Assembly (NCBI GenBank): GCA_016200845.1
Contig: JACQDW010000046.1
Location: forward strand, 1-64,000
DNA: 64,000 nt
Direction of reading: 5' to 3'
DNA from: Burkholderiales bacterium
Lineage (GTDB): Bacteria; Pseudomonadota; Gammaproteobacteria; Burkholderiales; Burkholderiaceae_D
Position numbers and translations under genes: made by a program. Under the pieces are notes generated by a model that worked only from the letters and a program-made list of their open reading frames with translations, was not told the DNA's origin and searched no databases. The stretch's first letter is position 1. Each line of letters starts with the position of its first letter. Below, piece by piece: positions 20,808 to 32,034 of this stretch.

Positions 20808-21329
20808 ATGACCAAGCAAGCTAGCAACGCAAAAAAAATGATCCTGATCGCGCTCGTTTCTATAGCCGTGATCGCGGGTCTTTTTGTGTTTTCTTCCTTA
20901 AATCAACATCAGGCCGCGCCTGCTGCTCAGTTTAAAAACATTAAGGGCGAACAACTCAGTATCACTGCGATGCGTGGCAAAGTGCTGGTGGTCAATTTCT
21001 GGGCGACCTCGTGCGCGACCTGTATCAAAGAAATGCCCGAGATGATCCACGCGTACGAGCGCTTTCATGCACAAGGTTTGGAATTCGTCGCCATCGCCAT
21101 GCGTTATGATCCGCCGAATTATGTACTCAATTTTACAGAAACCCGGGGCTTGCCTTTTCATGTGGCGTTAGATGTCGATGGTTCTTTGGCGCGAGCGTTT
21201 GGCGATGTGACATTGACTCCAACAACTTTCCTAATTGATCGTCAAGGGCAGCTCATCAAACGCTATGTCGGCATGCCTGATTTTGTAGAATTCCAACAGT
21301 TGCTCGAAAGCGAATTGGCGAAAAGCTGA
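20808..21329 (+). CDS. TlpA-like thioredoxin-fold protein
   Basis: VVNFWATSCATCIKEMPEM, TPTTFLIDRQGQLIKRYVG. Confidence 0.88.
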   Translation: MTKQASNAKKMILIALVSIAVIAGLFVFSSLNQHQAAPAAQFKNIKGEQLSITAMRGKVLVVNFWATSCATCIKEMPEMIHAYERFHAQGLEFVAIAMRYDPPNYVLNFTETRGLPFHVALDVDGSLARAFGDVTLTPTTFLIDRQGQLIKRYVGMPDFVEFQQLLESELAKS

Positions 21330-21514
21330 GGCCTTCCTCCGACTCGCTGCGCTCCGCAGTGGGTGCCGTATCGTTTTATAAATGCTATTAAAAATTTTCT
21401 CAAAATTGAAAAATATTGTTCAATGTTGAGCACAGTTTTGCCGATTATTTAGGCAGCTTTCAGGTAGAATAGCGCTTCTCCGAAATTCTTCCCGATTCCC
21501 AAGGTGTTTATATC

Positions 21515-22537
21515 GTGCAAATTGGCTCTTATCAGCTGAAGAATCAACTATTTGTCGCGCCTATGGCGGGCGTCACAGACAGACCGTTTCGTCAATTATG
21601 CAAAGACTTGGGTGCAGCCTACGCTGTATCTGAAATGGCCGCGTCCAACCCCAAATTATGGGAAACCGAAAAATCCACCCGTCGCACTAATCACGATGGC
21701 GAGATGGAACCGAAGGCAGTGCAAATCGCCGGTGCCGATCCACAGATGTTGGCCGAGTGTGCCAAATACAATGTCGATAAGGGCGCGCAGATTATCGACA
21801 TCAATATGGGCTGTCCCGTCAAAAAAGTATGCAACGCATGGTGTGGGTCTGCGCTGCTTCAAGATGAAAAATTAGTTGCACAGATTTTAGACGCGGTGGT
21901 CGCTGCGGTCGACGTACCAGTGACCTTGAAATTCCGCACGGGCTGGGACAGAGCGCACAAAAACGCTTTGCAAATTGCCCGCATCGCAGAGTCAGCTGGC
22001 ATCGCCATGCTGACCTTACATGGCCGTACCCGCGCCGATGGCTATAAGGGCGACGCCGAATATGACACCATCGCCGCCGTCAAAGCGCAAGCGCGTATAC
22101 CTGTGGTCGCCAACGGCGATATCACGACGCCAGAAAAAGCAAAATTCGTCTTGCAAGTGACAGGTGCAGATGCCATTATGATTGGTCGTGCCGCGCAAGG
22201 TCGACCGTGGATTTTTCGTGAGATTGATCATTATTTAAAGACGGGGACGCACTTGCCACCGCCTTTGGTATCCGAGGTCAGTCATTTGTTGGATCGGCAT
22301 TTACGCGAGCATTATGCGTTTTATGGCGAGTTTATGGGCGTAAGGACTGCACGGAAGCATATCGGTTGGTATGTGCAAGATTTAGTCGATGGCGAAGAGT
22401 TCAGACAGCAGATGAATAAATTAGAAAGCTGTGATGAACAATTAGCAGCGGTCAAAATGTTTTTTGATAGTCGTACCTCAGAACGGTTACAATACCGCCC
22501 CTCCGAGCTAGAGTTGATGAATATGTTGGCAGCATAA
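21515..22537 (+). CDS. dusB: tRNA-dihydrouridine synthase B
   Basis: PMAGVTDRPFRQLC, DINMGCPVKKVCN, LHGRTRADGYKGDA; adjacent to fis. Confidence 0.95.
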   Translation: MQIGSYQLKNQLFVAPMAGVTDRPFRQLCKDLGAAYAVSEMAASNPKLWETEKSTRRTNHDGEMEPKAVQIAGADPQMLAECAKYNVDKGAQIIDINMGCPVKKVCNAWCGSALLQDEKLVAQILDAVVAAVDVPVTLKFRTGWDRAHKNALQIARIAESAGIAMLTLHGRTRADGYKGDAEYDTIAAVKAQARIPVVANGDITTPEKAKFVLQVTGADAIMIGRAAQGRPWIFREIDHYLKTGTHLPPPLVSEVSHLLDRHLREHYAFYGEFMGVRTARKHIGWYVQDLVDGEEFRQQMNKLESCDEQLAAVKMFFDSRTSERLQYRPSELELMNMLAA

Positions 22538-22644
22538 AGCATCATTCAGCACTTGGTTTGAAGAACAAGGCCAGTGGTAGGTATTGTTTTATTTAGAATA
22601 ACCGGCTATGAAAATAGCCCTAACCAATAAGAAGAAAATTCGGT

Positions 22645-22878
22645 ATGAGCAAAGAAAGCATTCAAGAAGCGGTTCAAAATAACTTAGAAAAGTATTTCCG
22701 CGATCTGGGCGAACAGCCTGCTTCCAATATTTACGATATGGTGGTTCTGGCGGTCGAAAAACCTATGTTGCAAATGGTGATGACGCGCACAGAAAGCAAT
22801 CAATCACAAGCTGCAGAATTGCTAGGGATAAATCGCAATACCTTGCGAAAGAAATTGCAGCAACACGGTCTTCTTTAA
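22645..22878 (+). CDS. fis: Fis-family DNA-binding protein
   Basis: NQSQAAELLGINRNTLRKKLQQHGLL. Confidence 0.95.
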   Translation: MSKESIQEAVQNNLEKYFRDLGEQPASNIYDMVVLAVEKPMLQMVMTRTESNQSQAAELLGINRNTLRKKLQQHGLL

Positions 22879-22899
22879 TTTTATTTTTACTACACAATC

Positions 22900-24465
22900 A
22901 TGATCAAACAAGCTCTCTTATCCGTTTCGGATAAAACTGGTGTGCTCGAATTTGCGCGCGAACTTAATGCCATGGGCGTCAAGCTCCTGTCCACAGGCGG
23001 CACCGCCAAATTATTAGCGGATAACGGTTTGCCTGTCACAGAAGTCGCTGACTACACTGGTTTCCCAGAGATGCTGGATGGTCGTGTCAAGACTTTGCAT
23101 CCTAAAGTCCATGGCGGTATTTTGGCGCGTAGGGATTTCCCTGAGCATCAAGCTGCCTTGGAAAAGCATGGCATCCCGACCATCGACATGGTCGTGGTCA
23201 ATCTCTATCCTTTCCAGGCCACTGTCGCGAAAGCAGAATGCTCTTTGGAAGACGCGATAGAAAACATCGACATCGGCGGCCCAACGATGTTGCGCTCGTC
23301 TGCCAAGAATCATAAAGACGTGGTCGTGATTTGCGATCCAGCTGACTACAGCGTCGTGCTGGCCGAAATGAAGGCAAATCAAAACACCGTTGCTTATGAC
23401 ACTAAGTTCATGCTGGCAAAAAAAGTATTTGCGCACACTGCACAATACGACGGCGCCATCACTAATTATCTGACCAGTTTGGGCGAAGATAAAGCGCACA
23501 CTACACGCAGCGCCTATCCACAAACCTTGAACATGCATTTTGAAAAAGTACAAGAAATGCGTTACGGTGAAAACCCACATCAATCCGCTTCTTTCTATCG
23601 CGATTTGAATCCGGTTGCTGGCGCTTTGGCGAACTACACGCAATTGCAAGGCAAGGAGCTTTCCTATAACAACATCGCCGATGCTGATGCGGCGTGGGAG
23701 TGCGTCAAATCTTTTGAGAGCACGGCCTGCGTGATCGTTAAACACGCCAATCCATGCGGCGTTGCCATGGGTGTCAATGCTTTGGAAGCGTATAGCAAAG
23801 CACTGCAAACCGATCCAACATCGGCCTTCGGCGGCATCATCGCTTTCAATACCGTGTGCGATGGCGCAGCAGCGGAAGCGGTTGCTAAGCAATTCGTCGA
23901 AGTCTTGATCGCACCCTCCTTTACGCCAGAAGCGAAACAAATTTTCGCTGCCAAACAAAACGTGCGCTTGTTAGAAATCCCGCTAGGTAGCGGCCTCAAT
24001 CAATACGATGTTAAACGCGTCGGTGGCGGCTTATTGGTGCAAGCACCTGACTTCAAAAATGTCGCAGAAAACGAATTGCGCGTCGTTACCAAATTGCAGC
24101 CAACGCCACAACAAATGGCCGACCTGATGTTCGCGTGGCGCGTTGCCAAATACGTCAAATCCAATGCCATCGTGTTCTGCGGTAATGGCATGACTTTAGG
24201 CGTAGGCGCAGGCCAGATGAGTCGCATCGATTCCGCCCGCATCGCCTCGATCAAGGCACAAAATGCAGGCTTAACTTTGAATGGTTCCGCAGTCGCGTCC
24301 GACGCGTTCTTCCCGTTCCGTGACGGCTTAGATGTGGTCGTCGACGCTGGCGCAACATGCGTGATTCAACCAGGCGGTTCCATGCGCGACCAAGAAGTCA
24401 TCGACGCAGCGGATGAGCGTGGTGTGGTGATGCTGTACACTGGTACGCGTCACTTCCGTCACTAA
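22900..24465 (+). CDS. purH: Bifunctional AICAR transformylase/IMP cyclohydrolase
   Basis: [57 protein letters not shown]. Confidence 0.97.
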   Translation: MIKQALLSVSDKTGVLEFARELNAMGVKLLSTGGTAKLLADNGLPVTEVADYTGFPEMLDGRVKTLHPKVHGGILARRDFPEHQAALEKHGIPTIDMVVVNLYPFQATVAKAECSLEDAIENIDIGGPTMLRSSAKNHKDVVVICDPADYSVVLAEMKANQNTVAYDTKFMLAKKVFAHTAQYDGAITNYLTSLGEDKAHTTRSAYPQTLNMHFEKVQEMRYGENPHQSASFYRDLNPVAGALANYTQLQGKELSYNNIADADAAWECVKSFESTACVIVKHANPCGVAMGVNALEAYSKALQTDPTSAFGGIIAFNTVCDGAAAEAVAKQFVEVLIAPSFTPEAKQIFAAKQNVRLLEIPLGSGLNQYDVKRVGGGLLVQAPDFKNVAENELRVVTKLQPTPQQMADLMFAWRVAKYVKSNAIVFCGNGMTLGVGAGQMSRIDSARIASIKAQNAGLTLNGSAVASDAFFPFRDGLDVVVDAGATCVIQPGGSMRDQEVIDAADERGVVMLYTGTRHFRH

Positions 24466-24480
24466 AAAGATACGCCTATA

Positions 24481-24532
24481 ATCAAATTCTCGGGCGCATT
24501 TCAGCATTGCAAATGCATCCCGATAATTTGAT
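24481..24532. repeat. Imperfect hairpin in the purH-ruvC intergenic region
   Basis: atcaaattctcgggcgcattt ... aaatgcatcccgataatttgat. Confidence 0.65.
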
Positions 24533-24577
24533 GCTAGGTTAATCTTTATCGCCTTTGATGATTCAAAAGACATATCA

Positions 24578-25120
24578 ATGAAAATTCTAGGCATAGACCC
24601 TGGCCTACGCACCACAGGCTTTGGTGTCATCTACAAGCAAGGTAGCAAACTCAGCTACATCGCCTCAGGCACCATCAAGACGGCGGAAGGCTCTTTGCCC
24701 GAGCGCTTAAAAACGATACTCTCCGGTGTCTCGGAAATTATCCATACCTATCAACCCGATTGCGCCGCGATTGAAAAAGTCTTCGTCAATGTCAATCCAC
24801 AATCGACACTGTTGTTAGGGCAAGCGCGCGGCGCTGCGATTTGTGCTTTGGTGAGTGCCGATTTGGCCGTTGCTGAATATACTGCGCTGCAAGTCAAGCA
24901 AGGTGTGGTCGGGCACGGCAAAGCCAAAAAAGAACAAGTGCAAGACATGGTTCAACGCCTGTTAGCCTTGTCAGGAACACCCAGCAGCGATGCCGCCGAT
25001 GCCCTAGGTGTCGCTATTTGTCATGCTCATAGCGGCGACACTTTGAAGACGTTGGGTGCGATAGCACCAGAGCTAGCTAGGAAGGGCTTGCGCGTGAAGG
25101 CTGGCCGCTTGATTGGTTGA
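24578..25120 (+). CDS. ruvC: Holliday junction endonuclease RuvC
   Basis: [55 protein letters not shown]. Confidence 0.97.
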   Translation: MKILGIDPGLRTTGFGVIYKQGSKLSYIASGTIKTAEGSLPERLKTILSGVSEIIHTYQPDCAAIEKVFVNVNPQSTLLLGQARGAAICALVSADLAVAEYTALQVKQGVVGHGKAKKEQVQDMVQRLLALSGTPSSDAADALGVAICHAHSGDTLKTLGAIAPELARKGLRVKAGRLIG

Positions 25121-25203
25121 GTGTTCGATCAAGGCGACTTGAGGCCGCATATTATTCCCCCCCAAAAAAAATCCCCTTATATCCTATCGAAAACCCATCT
25201 GTC

Positions 25204-25247
25204 TTATACAAGATGACTTATAAAACACACTTGTATAAAAAGTGTGT
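25204..25247. promoter_or_regulatory. Overlapping, mutually exclusive inverted repeats
   Basis: ttatacaag(25204-25212)/cttgtataa(25230-25238) overlaps acacactt(25225-25232)/aagtgtgt(25240-25247). Confidence 0.4.
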
Positions 25248-25295
25248 GAGATTTCTGTGGTGCAATGTTACCATGTATCAAGTTTCCAAATAAAT

Positions 25296-25398
25296 AGGAC
25301 TTACGCAAAATTGCGCTGGCTAGGCGTGGAGCCGAAGACAGTGCAATTGCACGGCGAGGCGAACACAACAACGCCAGCGTCTGTTTTGCGTAAGTCCT
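25296..25398 (+). repeat. Hairpin element copy 1: arms aggacttacgcaaaa/ttttgcgtaagtcct around a shared core
   Basis: Arms at 25296-25310 and 25384-25398; core at 25319-25371 matches the reverse complement of the 33.6 kb element. Confidence 0.85.
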
Positions 25399-25654
25399 AA
25401 TAAAAATGGATACTTATTTGGGGCGCCTCTTTATTTCACCTCAAATCTGAGGCATGTTTTCTTTACGCTTCTCACGAAAAATACCTCTTTAGTTTCACTC
25501 GGTCGGTCAAGTCACGAATTTCAATTTTCTCGTGTTTTTGTCGTCCAATAAAGCCCCACGATACGCATTTCAAATGATCAAAAAACAGATTTAAATGTGA
25601 ACGATAGTTCACTCCACGGTGTTTTCCCATAACTAGTAATTCACAAGTGAGTAA

Positions 25655-27313
25655 ATGATGACTTTGCGATTTAGATTATTAGTAGTGTTTGGCTTCCTTT
25701 TTATCCTGACAGTTAGCTTGAGCGGCATTGGCCTGTTTGGTATCTCCAAATCAAATGATGGCTTAAAAACGGTTTACGAAGACCGAACTGTGGCGCTCGA
25801 ACAAGTATCGCGCATAGATCGCCTTTTGGTTGCGGATCGCTTGGCAATGACTAATGCCTTATTGATGCCCGCTCACGCAAAAGAAGAAATTGTTCAGGTT
25901 GAAAAAAATAAGAGCGAGTTAGATCAAGTGTGGAAAGAATACATGGCCACTTATCTGACCCCGGAAGAGTCTGTGTTGGCAGAGAAATTTCAATCTGATC
26001 ATCGCGCATGGCTGCAAAATTTTTTGCAGCCAGAACTCAATGCTTTGAGCGCTGGAGATCAGGAGCGCGCCAGAAGTCTGCATGAAAATGGCAATGCTTT
26101 TATCGAACAGGTGTATACCGATATTCGTAAATTGCGGCAATTGCAGGTTGATGTCGCAAAATCAGAATATGAGCTTGCAAACGCCCGTTACAGCACGCTT
26201 AAATTGACGATGATTTTGACGATAGCCATAGGTGCGGTGCTGGCGACGTTGAGTGTCGTGATCTTGATTCGCGGTGTATATCGTGACTTAGGCGGGGAGC
26301 CAGATTATGCAGCCAGTGTTGTGCACCAGATTGCAGCACATGATCTGACTCAGATAATCGAAATCAATCCCGACGATAAACACAGTTTGCTATTTGCGAT
26401 GAAGCATATGCAAAGCAACTTAATTCAGTCATTGCGCAGCATCGCACTATCATCTGACACCATCGCCAACGCCACCCGCGAAATAGCGACCGGCAATCTT
26501 GATTTATCTGGAAGAACGGAAGAGCAAGCCAGCGCATTGGAGGAGACCAGTTCTTCCACAGAATCGATGGCGATGACGATCAATCATAATGCAAAGATGG
26601 CGAAAGAAGCGACGGCACAAGCTGAGGCCGCTAGTGTCATCGCGCAGCGTGGTGGGCAGCTGGTGAGTCAGGTGGTGACCACCATGAATTCTATCCACGG
26701 CTCCGCACAAAAGATTGCGGATATCAATGGCGTGATCGATGGAATCGCATTTCAAACCAATATTCTCGCCTTAAATGCCGCTGTGGAAGCGGCCAGAGCC
26801 GGTGAGCAAGGACGTGGATTTGCGGTGGTGGCGACCGAAGTCAGAAATCTGGCGCAACGTTCTGCCAGCGCCGCGAAAGAAATTAAAAGCCTGATTGATC
26901 ATTCAGTCAGCCAAGTTGAAAGCGGCGCCAAGCTAGTTGATCAAACCGGGGCGACGATGCAAGAGATCGTTGAGAGCATACAACGCGTCGCGCAAATGCA
27001 AGCGCAGATTAACCACGCCAGTTCTGAGCAGAGTGTGGAGATCGAGCAAATTAATGCTGCGATCAGCCAGGTCGATACCATCACCCAGCAAAATGCAGCC
27101 TTGGTTGAAGAAGCGGCAGCGGCTTCCGCCTCGTTGGAAGATCAGGCACAAAATTTACTCGCAACGGTGAATGGTTTTGTTTTGCCTCTAGGTGGGGAAG
27201 TGGACGAGGCGCCGCATTTAGCGGTCTTGAGCAGACACTTGAGCGAGTCGCAAGTAATGCCCTTGGAGTTGGAAACGAAACTTGCTTTGAGTGCGCCTAG
27301 AAGAATCGCATAA
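25655..27313 (+). CDS. Methyl-accepting chemotaxis protein (4-helix-bundle sensor type)
   Basis: Two TM segments; signalling hairpin [44 protein letters not shown]. Confidence 0.95.
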   Translation: MMTLRFRLLVVFGFLFILTVSLSGIGLFGISKSNDGLKTVYEDRTVALEQVSRIDRLLVADRLAMTNALLMPAHAKEEIVQVEKNKSELDQVWKEYMATYLTPEESVLAEKFQSDHRAWLQNFLQPELNALSAGDQERARSLHENGNAFIEQVYTDIRKLRQLQVDVAKSEYELANARYSTLKLTMILTIAIGAVLATLSVVILIRGVYRDLGGEPDYAASVVHQIAAHDLTQIIEINPDDKHSLLFAMKHMQSNLIQSLRSIALSSDTIANATREIATGNLDLSGRTEEQASALEETSSSTESMAMTINHNAKMAKEATAQAEAASVIAQRGGQLVSQVVTTMNSIHGSAQKIADINGVIDGIAFQTNILALNAAVEAARAGEQGRGFAVVATEVRNLAQRSASAAKEIKSLIDHSVSQVESGAKLVDQTGATMQEIVESIQRVAQMQAQINHASSEQSVEIEQINAAISQVDTITQQNAALVEEAAAASASLEDQAQNLLATVNGFVLPLGGEVDEAPHLAVLSRHLSESQVMPLELETKLALSAPRRIA

Positions 27314-27568
27314 AAACGATGCTGGTAATACTGTCTGGCGCAAGTAAGGTCAGCGAAATACATCAACCAATTCTGATCCGGATAAGTAGGCGCGCTAATT
27401 CATTTGGCTTTGCCTATTTTTTTGGGGATAAAACTAGAAACTAGTTTAGAAACTGCGCGTCATTGTTGACGCAATGTCACCTTTAAAGTCGTCGATGGCG
27501 TATTTTAAATAATCCCCGCCCTATGTCTGATGATCACTCGTCAATTCTCTAAGAATAGTTTACTATCA

Positions 27569-27584
27569 CTGTTTATTTATACAG
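27569..27584. promoter_or_regulatory. LexA/SOS box upstream of ruvAB
   Basis: CTGTttatttatACAG, extended to ACTG...CAGT; 14 bp upstream of the ruvA ATG. Confidence 0.8.
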
Positions 27585-27598
27585 TATGAGAGCGCAAT

Positions 27599-28180
27599 AT
27601 GATAGGTCGCATTTCAGGGACGTTGATAGAGAAAAATCCGCCGCAGATTTTGCTTGATTGTCAGGGTGTGGGGTATGAGATTGATGTGCCTATGAGTACC
27701 TTCTACAACCTGCCCGTTTTGGGCGAGAAAGTCGTGTTGTTGACGCATTTGGCGATACGTGAAGATGCGCATGTATTGTTTGGTTTTGGTACTGCGGAAG
27801 AGCGTGCTACGTTTAAGCAATTGATCAAAATTAGCGGCGTCGGCGCGCGCACGGCTTTGTCGATTTTATCTGGCATGTCGGTGGCCGATTTGGCGCAAGC
27901 GATTACTCTGCAAGAAGCTGGACGTTTGACGCGCGTGCCAGGTATAGGTAAAAAGACGGCAGAGCGATTACTGTTGGAATTGAAAGGCAAGCTGGGCGCC
28001 GATTTGGGTGCGGCGGGTGGTGCGGCGGTGCCGGGTGACCATAGTTCGGATATTTTGAATGCTTTATTGGCGCTCGGTTATTCTGATAAAGAAGCCTTGG
28101 CGGCATTAAAGTTGGTGCCAGCGGGAGCTGGAGTTTCTGATGGGATCAAGGCAGCTCTTAAAGCACTTTCTAAGAATTGA
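27599..28180 (+). CDS. ruvA: Holliday junction DNA helicase RuvA
   Basis: [61 protein letters not shown]. Confidence 0.97.
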   Translation: MIGRISGTLIEKNPPQILLDCQGVGYEIDVPMSTFYNLPVLGEKVVLLTHLAIREDAHVLFGFGTAEERATFKQLIKISGVGARTALSILSGMSVADLAQAITLQEAGRLTRVPGIGKKTAERLLLELKGKLGADLGAAGGAAVPGDHSSDILNALLALGYSDKEALAALKLVPAGAGVSDGIKAALKALSKN

Positions 28181-28196
28181 ACAACGCTAGCAAAAA

Positions 28197-29267
28197 ATGA
28201 GCATACAAACAGACAATCTCTCTTCGCATGTCGTCGATACCCGCATTATCGCCGCGACGCCTGCTTCGCCGAACGAAGAGGCGATCGAGCGCGCATTGCG
28301 GCCTAAGCAGCTTGAAGAATACGTAGGGCAAGAAAAAATCCGTGATCAGTTAGAGATTTTCATAGGCGCGGCACGCCAGCGCAAAGAAGCGCTCGATCAT
28401 ACTTTGTTGTTTGGCCCTCCGGGTTTGGGTAAGACCACGTTGGCACACATTATTGCGCGTGAAATGGGAGTGAATTTACGTCAGACTTCTGGCCCAGTCT
28501 TAGAGCGTGCCGGCGACTTGGCGGCGCTATTGACCAATCTTGAGGCGAACGACGTTTTGTTTATCGATGAAATCCATAGGCTCTCTCCCGTGGTCGAAGA
28601 AATTTTGTATCCCGCGCTTGAAGACTACCAGATCGATATAATGATAGGCGAAGGCCCCGCGGCGCGTTCAGTGAAGCTTGATTTGCAGCCGTTCACGCTG
28701 GTCGGTGCGACGACGCGCGCTGGGATGCTGACCAATCCTTTACGCGATCGCTTTGGTATTGTGGCGCGCTTAGAGTTTTACACCTCGGAAGAATTAAGTC
28801 GCATCGTGACGCGCTCAGCGTCTTTATTGGAAGTGCCGATCAAGCCCGATGGCGCACTTGAAATCGCCAAGCGTGCACGCGGCACCCCCCGCATCGCCAA
28901 CCGCTTACTGCGCCGCGTGCGCGATTATGTGCAGGTCAAAGGCAATGGCGAGATCACCAAGGCGATGGCCGACGCGGCCTTGAAAATGTTGGATGTCGAT
29001 GCTGTCGGTTTTGACTTGATGGACAGAAAGCTGCTAGAAGCAATCCTGTTCAAATTCGGCGGTGGGCCAGTCGGTCTCGATAACGTCGCCGCAGCCATAG
29101 GTGAAGAGCGCGATACGATAGAAGACGTGTTAGAACCCTACTTGATACAACAAGGCTATTTGCAACGCACGCCAAGAGGGCGGATTGCTACTGCCAGCGC
29201 CTACGAACATTTTGGATTGACCGCACCACGTCCGAACGCGAATGGGGATTTGTGGGGCGGGAATTAA
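28197..29267 (+). CDS. ruvB: Holliday junction DNA helicase RuvB
   Basis: [58 protein letters not shown]. Confidence 0.98.
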   Translation: MSIQTDNLSSHVVDTRIIAATPASPNEEAIERALRPKQLEEYVGQEKIRDQLEIFIGAARQRKEALDHTLLFGPPGLGKTTLAHIIAREMGVNLRQTSGPVLERAGDLAALLTNLEANDVLFIDEIHRLSPVVEEILYPALEDYQIDIMIGEGPAARSVKLDLQPFTLVGATTRAGMLTNPLRDRFGIVARLEFYTSEELSRIVTRSASLLEVPIKPDGALEIAKRARGTPRIANRLLRRVRDYVQVKGNGEITKAMADAALKMLDVDAVGFDLMDRKLLEAILFKFGGGPVGLDNVAAAIGEERDTIEDVLEPYLIQQGYLQRTPRGRIATASAYEHFGLTAPRPNANGDLWGGN

Positions 29268-29567
29268 ACTCAACATCAGCCCACTTGAACGATGGGCGAG
29301 TTGGGATTGCTGCTTATTTCTTCATCGTTCTAAAATAAATACAGCGTATTGTATTTAATACGCATTGCAAATTCTGCGATCCCTCATAGAGAAAAAAATA
29401 TTTTCTCAAACCTTGTTTCCCCTCATTGTATTTATTTCGATACAGGCTATTCTGTTAAAATTCAGTTGTGATGCCTTAAGTCTTTGATTTTGTGAGGCGG
29501 CGGGTGCTTTTTCTGTCTGGCATGGCAATTGCTATTCAGAAGCAGCTTGAGTTTGAATGGGGTGAAT

Positions 29568-30689
29568 ATGCAACAAGAAGCTGGGCGCGCTGGCGCTCTG
29601 TTAACGATAGATTTGAAAGCCTTGCGCGCGAATTTTCGCTATTTGCAAGCGCGTTTGGGACGTGCTGTCTGCGGTGCTGCGGTGAAGGCCGATGCCTATG
29701 GCTTGGGGGCGATTCCTGTTTCTAAGGCGCTGGTGGCAGAAGGTTGTCGACACTTATTTGTGGCGCAATTGGAAGAAGCGATTAGTTTGCGCGCACATAT
29801 TGCGCGGGACGTGGCAATTTATGTGATGCATGGCTCTCCGGTTGGTTATGAGGCCGAGTTCGTCGAATATGGCTGTACACCGGTTTTAAATAGTCTCGAT
29901 CAAATCGCGGCCTGGCGCAATCTGGCGCAAGAGCGCATGACCAGTTTGCCCGCCATCATACAAATCGATACGGGCATGGCACGCATGGGTTTGTCGCAAG
30001 CGGAGTTGCGCGCTTGGCTGAATGATTTTTCTCTGACTGATGGCATAGACGTGCAGTATGTGATGAGCCATCTGGCTTGTGCTGAGGATCAGCTTGATCC
30101 TATGAATGGCATGCAATTGCAAGCGTTTAAAAATGTGCTGGCGCAGTTACGCTTGCAATTTCCCAATTTGAAGGCGAGTTTTTCTAATTCGTCTGGCATC
30201 TTCCTTGGTTCTGACTATCACTTTGATTTGGCACGTCCCGGCGCTGCTTTGTATGGTGTCGCGCCCGTTGCGGGCCAAGAGAGTCCTATGCAATCCGTGG
30301 TGCAACTACAAGGCCGCATTATCCAAACCCGTGAAATCCCTATGGGCGCGAGTGTGGGTTATAGCAAAACTTGGCGTGCGACTCAGCCCTCCCGCATCGC
30401 GACGGTGTCGGTCGGCTATGCCGATGGTTGGTTGCGCAGTTTAAGTAATTGTGGCGTGGCGCATATCGCTGGGGTGGAAGTGCCTATGGTGGGCAATGTC
30501 TCTATGGATACGATCACGTTGAATGTCAGCCATGTTGCACCGGAGCTTTTGTACCCCGGCGCGCTGGTTGATTTGATTTGTCCCGACAATACCGTCGATC
30601 AAGTAGCGAAACAGGCGGGCACGATAGGTTATGAAATTTTGACGAGCTTGGGGCCGCGATACCAGCGCCATTATGTTGACGAAGTTTAG
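29568..30689 (+). CDS. alr: Alanine racemase
   Basis: LRANFRYLQARLGRAVCGAAVKADAYGLGA; PMVGNVSMDTI; start at MQQEAGRAG within ORF 29529..30689. Confidence 0.94.
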   Translation: MQQEAGRAGALLTIDLKALRANFRYLQARLGRAVCGAAVKADAYGLGAIPVSKALVAEGCRHLFVAQLEEAISLRAHIARDVAIYVMHGSPVGYEAEFVEYGCTPVLNSLDQIAAWRNLAQERMTSLPAIIQIDTGMARMGLSQAELRAWLNDFSLTDGIDVQYVMSHLACAEDQLDPMNGMQLQAFKNVLAQLRLQFPNLKASFSNSSGIFLGSDYHFDLARPGAALYGVAPVAGQESPMQSVVQLQGRIIQTREIPMGASVGYSKTWRATQPSRIATVSVGYADGWLRSLSNCGVAHIAGVEVPMVGNVSMDTITLNVSHVAPELLYPGALVDLICPDNTVDQVAKQAGTIGYEILTSLGPRYQRHYVDEV

Positions 30690-30732
30690 ATAGAGTACAA
30701 GCAGCATAGAATTTAAATTCTGAAGGAAGCGT

Positions 30733-32010
30733 ATGAAAATAGTGATCTTGGGTGCAGGCGTAATCGGAACGGCGAGCGCGTATTTTTTGGCGAAAGCTGG
30801 ACACGAAGTGACCGTGATTGAGCGTCAGCCGGGCGCGGCTTTGGAAACGAGTTTTGCCAATGCGGGCGAAGTCTCTCCCGGCTATTCTGCACCATGGGCG
30901 GGACCCGGTATTCCATTGAAGGCGATCAAGTGGCTGATGATGGAACACAGCCCTTTGGCAATACGTCCTAGTCTGGATCCTGCTATGTGGCGCTGGGTGT
31001 TTCAGATGCTGACTAATTGCACGACCAAGCGCTACGAAATCAATAAAGCCCGCATGCTGCGCATGGCGCAATATAGCCGTGATGTGCTGGAACAATTGCG
31101 TGATGACACCGGCATCTCCTATGATCAGCGCACTCAGGGAACCCTGCAATTATTCCGTACTCAGCAGCAGTTGGATGCTTCGCAAACTGATATCGATATC
31201 TTGAATCGCTATGGCGTGCCTTATGAGGCTTTGAGTGCCGATGATTGTCTGCGCGTGGAGCCAGCTTTGGCAAAGGTGCGCGAGAAATTTGTCGGTGCTT
31301 TGCGTTTGCCTGGCGATGAGACGGGTGACTGTTTTAAATTCACCCAAAATCTGGCAAAGCTGGCTGAGGCATTGGGTGTGAAATTTGAATACGGCGTCAG
31401 CATAGAGCGCGTGTTAGCACAAGGTGATCAGGTCACTGGTGTGCAGACGTCTAAGGGCATGTACACCGCCGATAAATTCGTGTTGGCCTTGGGTAGTTAT
31501 TCGCCTTTGATGTTGCGCGAATTGGGTATCAAGATTCCTGTGTATCCAATTAAGGGTTATTCGATTACGGTGCCGATCACCGATGCCAGTGGCGCGCCAG
31601 AATCCACCGTGATGGATGAGACTTACAAGGTTGCGATTACGCGTTTAGGTGACAGGATACGTGTCGGTGGTACCGCCGAAATTACAGGCTATAACCTCGA
31701 TCTGCGCGAATCTCGTCGTAAGACTTTGGTGCACTCTGTGACTGACTTGTTCCCGCACGGCGGTGATGTCGCCAAGGCAGAATTCTGGACCGGATTGCGC
31801 CCGATGACACCAGACGGCACACCTGTGATAGGCCCGACACCTTATCGTAATTTATTTCTGAATACCGGCCATGGAACTTTGGGCTGGACCATGTCTTGTG
31901 GCTCTGGGCAATTCTTAGCAGATCTGATTTCAGGCAAAAAGCCAGCCATCTCGACTGAGGGCTTGTTCATGGACAGATACGGTAGTGTGAATCGTCCGAT
32001 TGCGGTTTGA
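30733..32010 (+). CDS. dadA: D-amino acid dehydrogenase small subunit
   Basis: [75 protein letters not shown]. Confidence 0.95.
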   Translation: MKIVILGAGVIGTASAYFLAKAGHEVTVIERQPGAALETSFANAGEVSPGYSAPWAGPGIPLKAIKWLMMEHSPLAIRPSLDPAMWRWVFQMLTNCTTKRYEINKARMLRMAQYSRDVLEQLRDDTGISYDQRTQGTLQLFRTQQQLDASQTDIDILNRYGVPYEALSADDCLRVEPALAKVREKFVGALRLPGDETGDCFKFTQNLAKLAEALGVKFEYGVSIERVLAQGDQVTGVQTSKGMYTADKFVLALGSYSPLMLRELGIKIPVYPIKGYSITVPITDASGAPESTVMDETYKVAITRLGDRIRVGGTAEITGYNLDLRESRRKTLVHSVTDLFPHGGDVAKAEFWTGLRPMTPDGTPVIGPTPYRNLFLNTGHGTLGWTMSCGSGQFLADLISGKKPAISTEGLFMDRYGSVNRPIAV

Positions 32011-32034
32011 TATTCGTCGTTAAAGAGACTAGCA

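Noticed and set aside
23014-23958. 314-aa minus-strand ORF inside purH
   Set aside because: Antisense shadow of a highly conserved enzyme; low-complexity composition with no family features.
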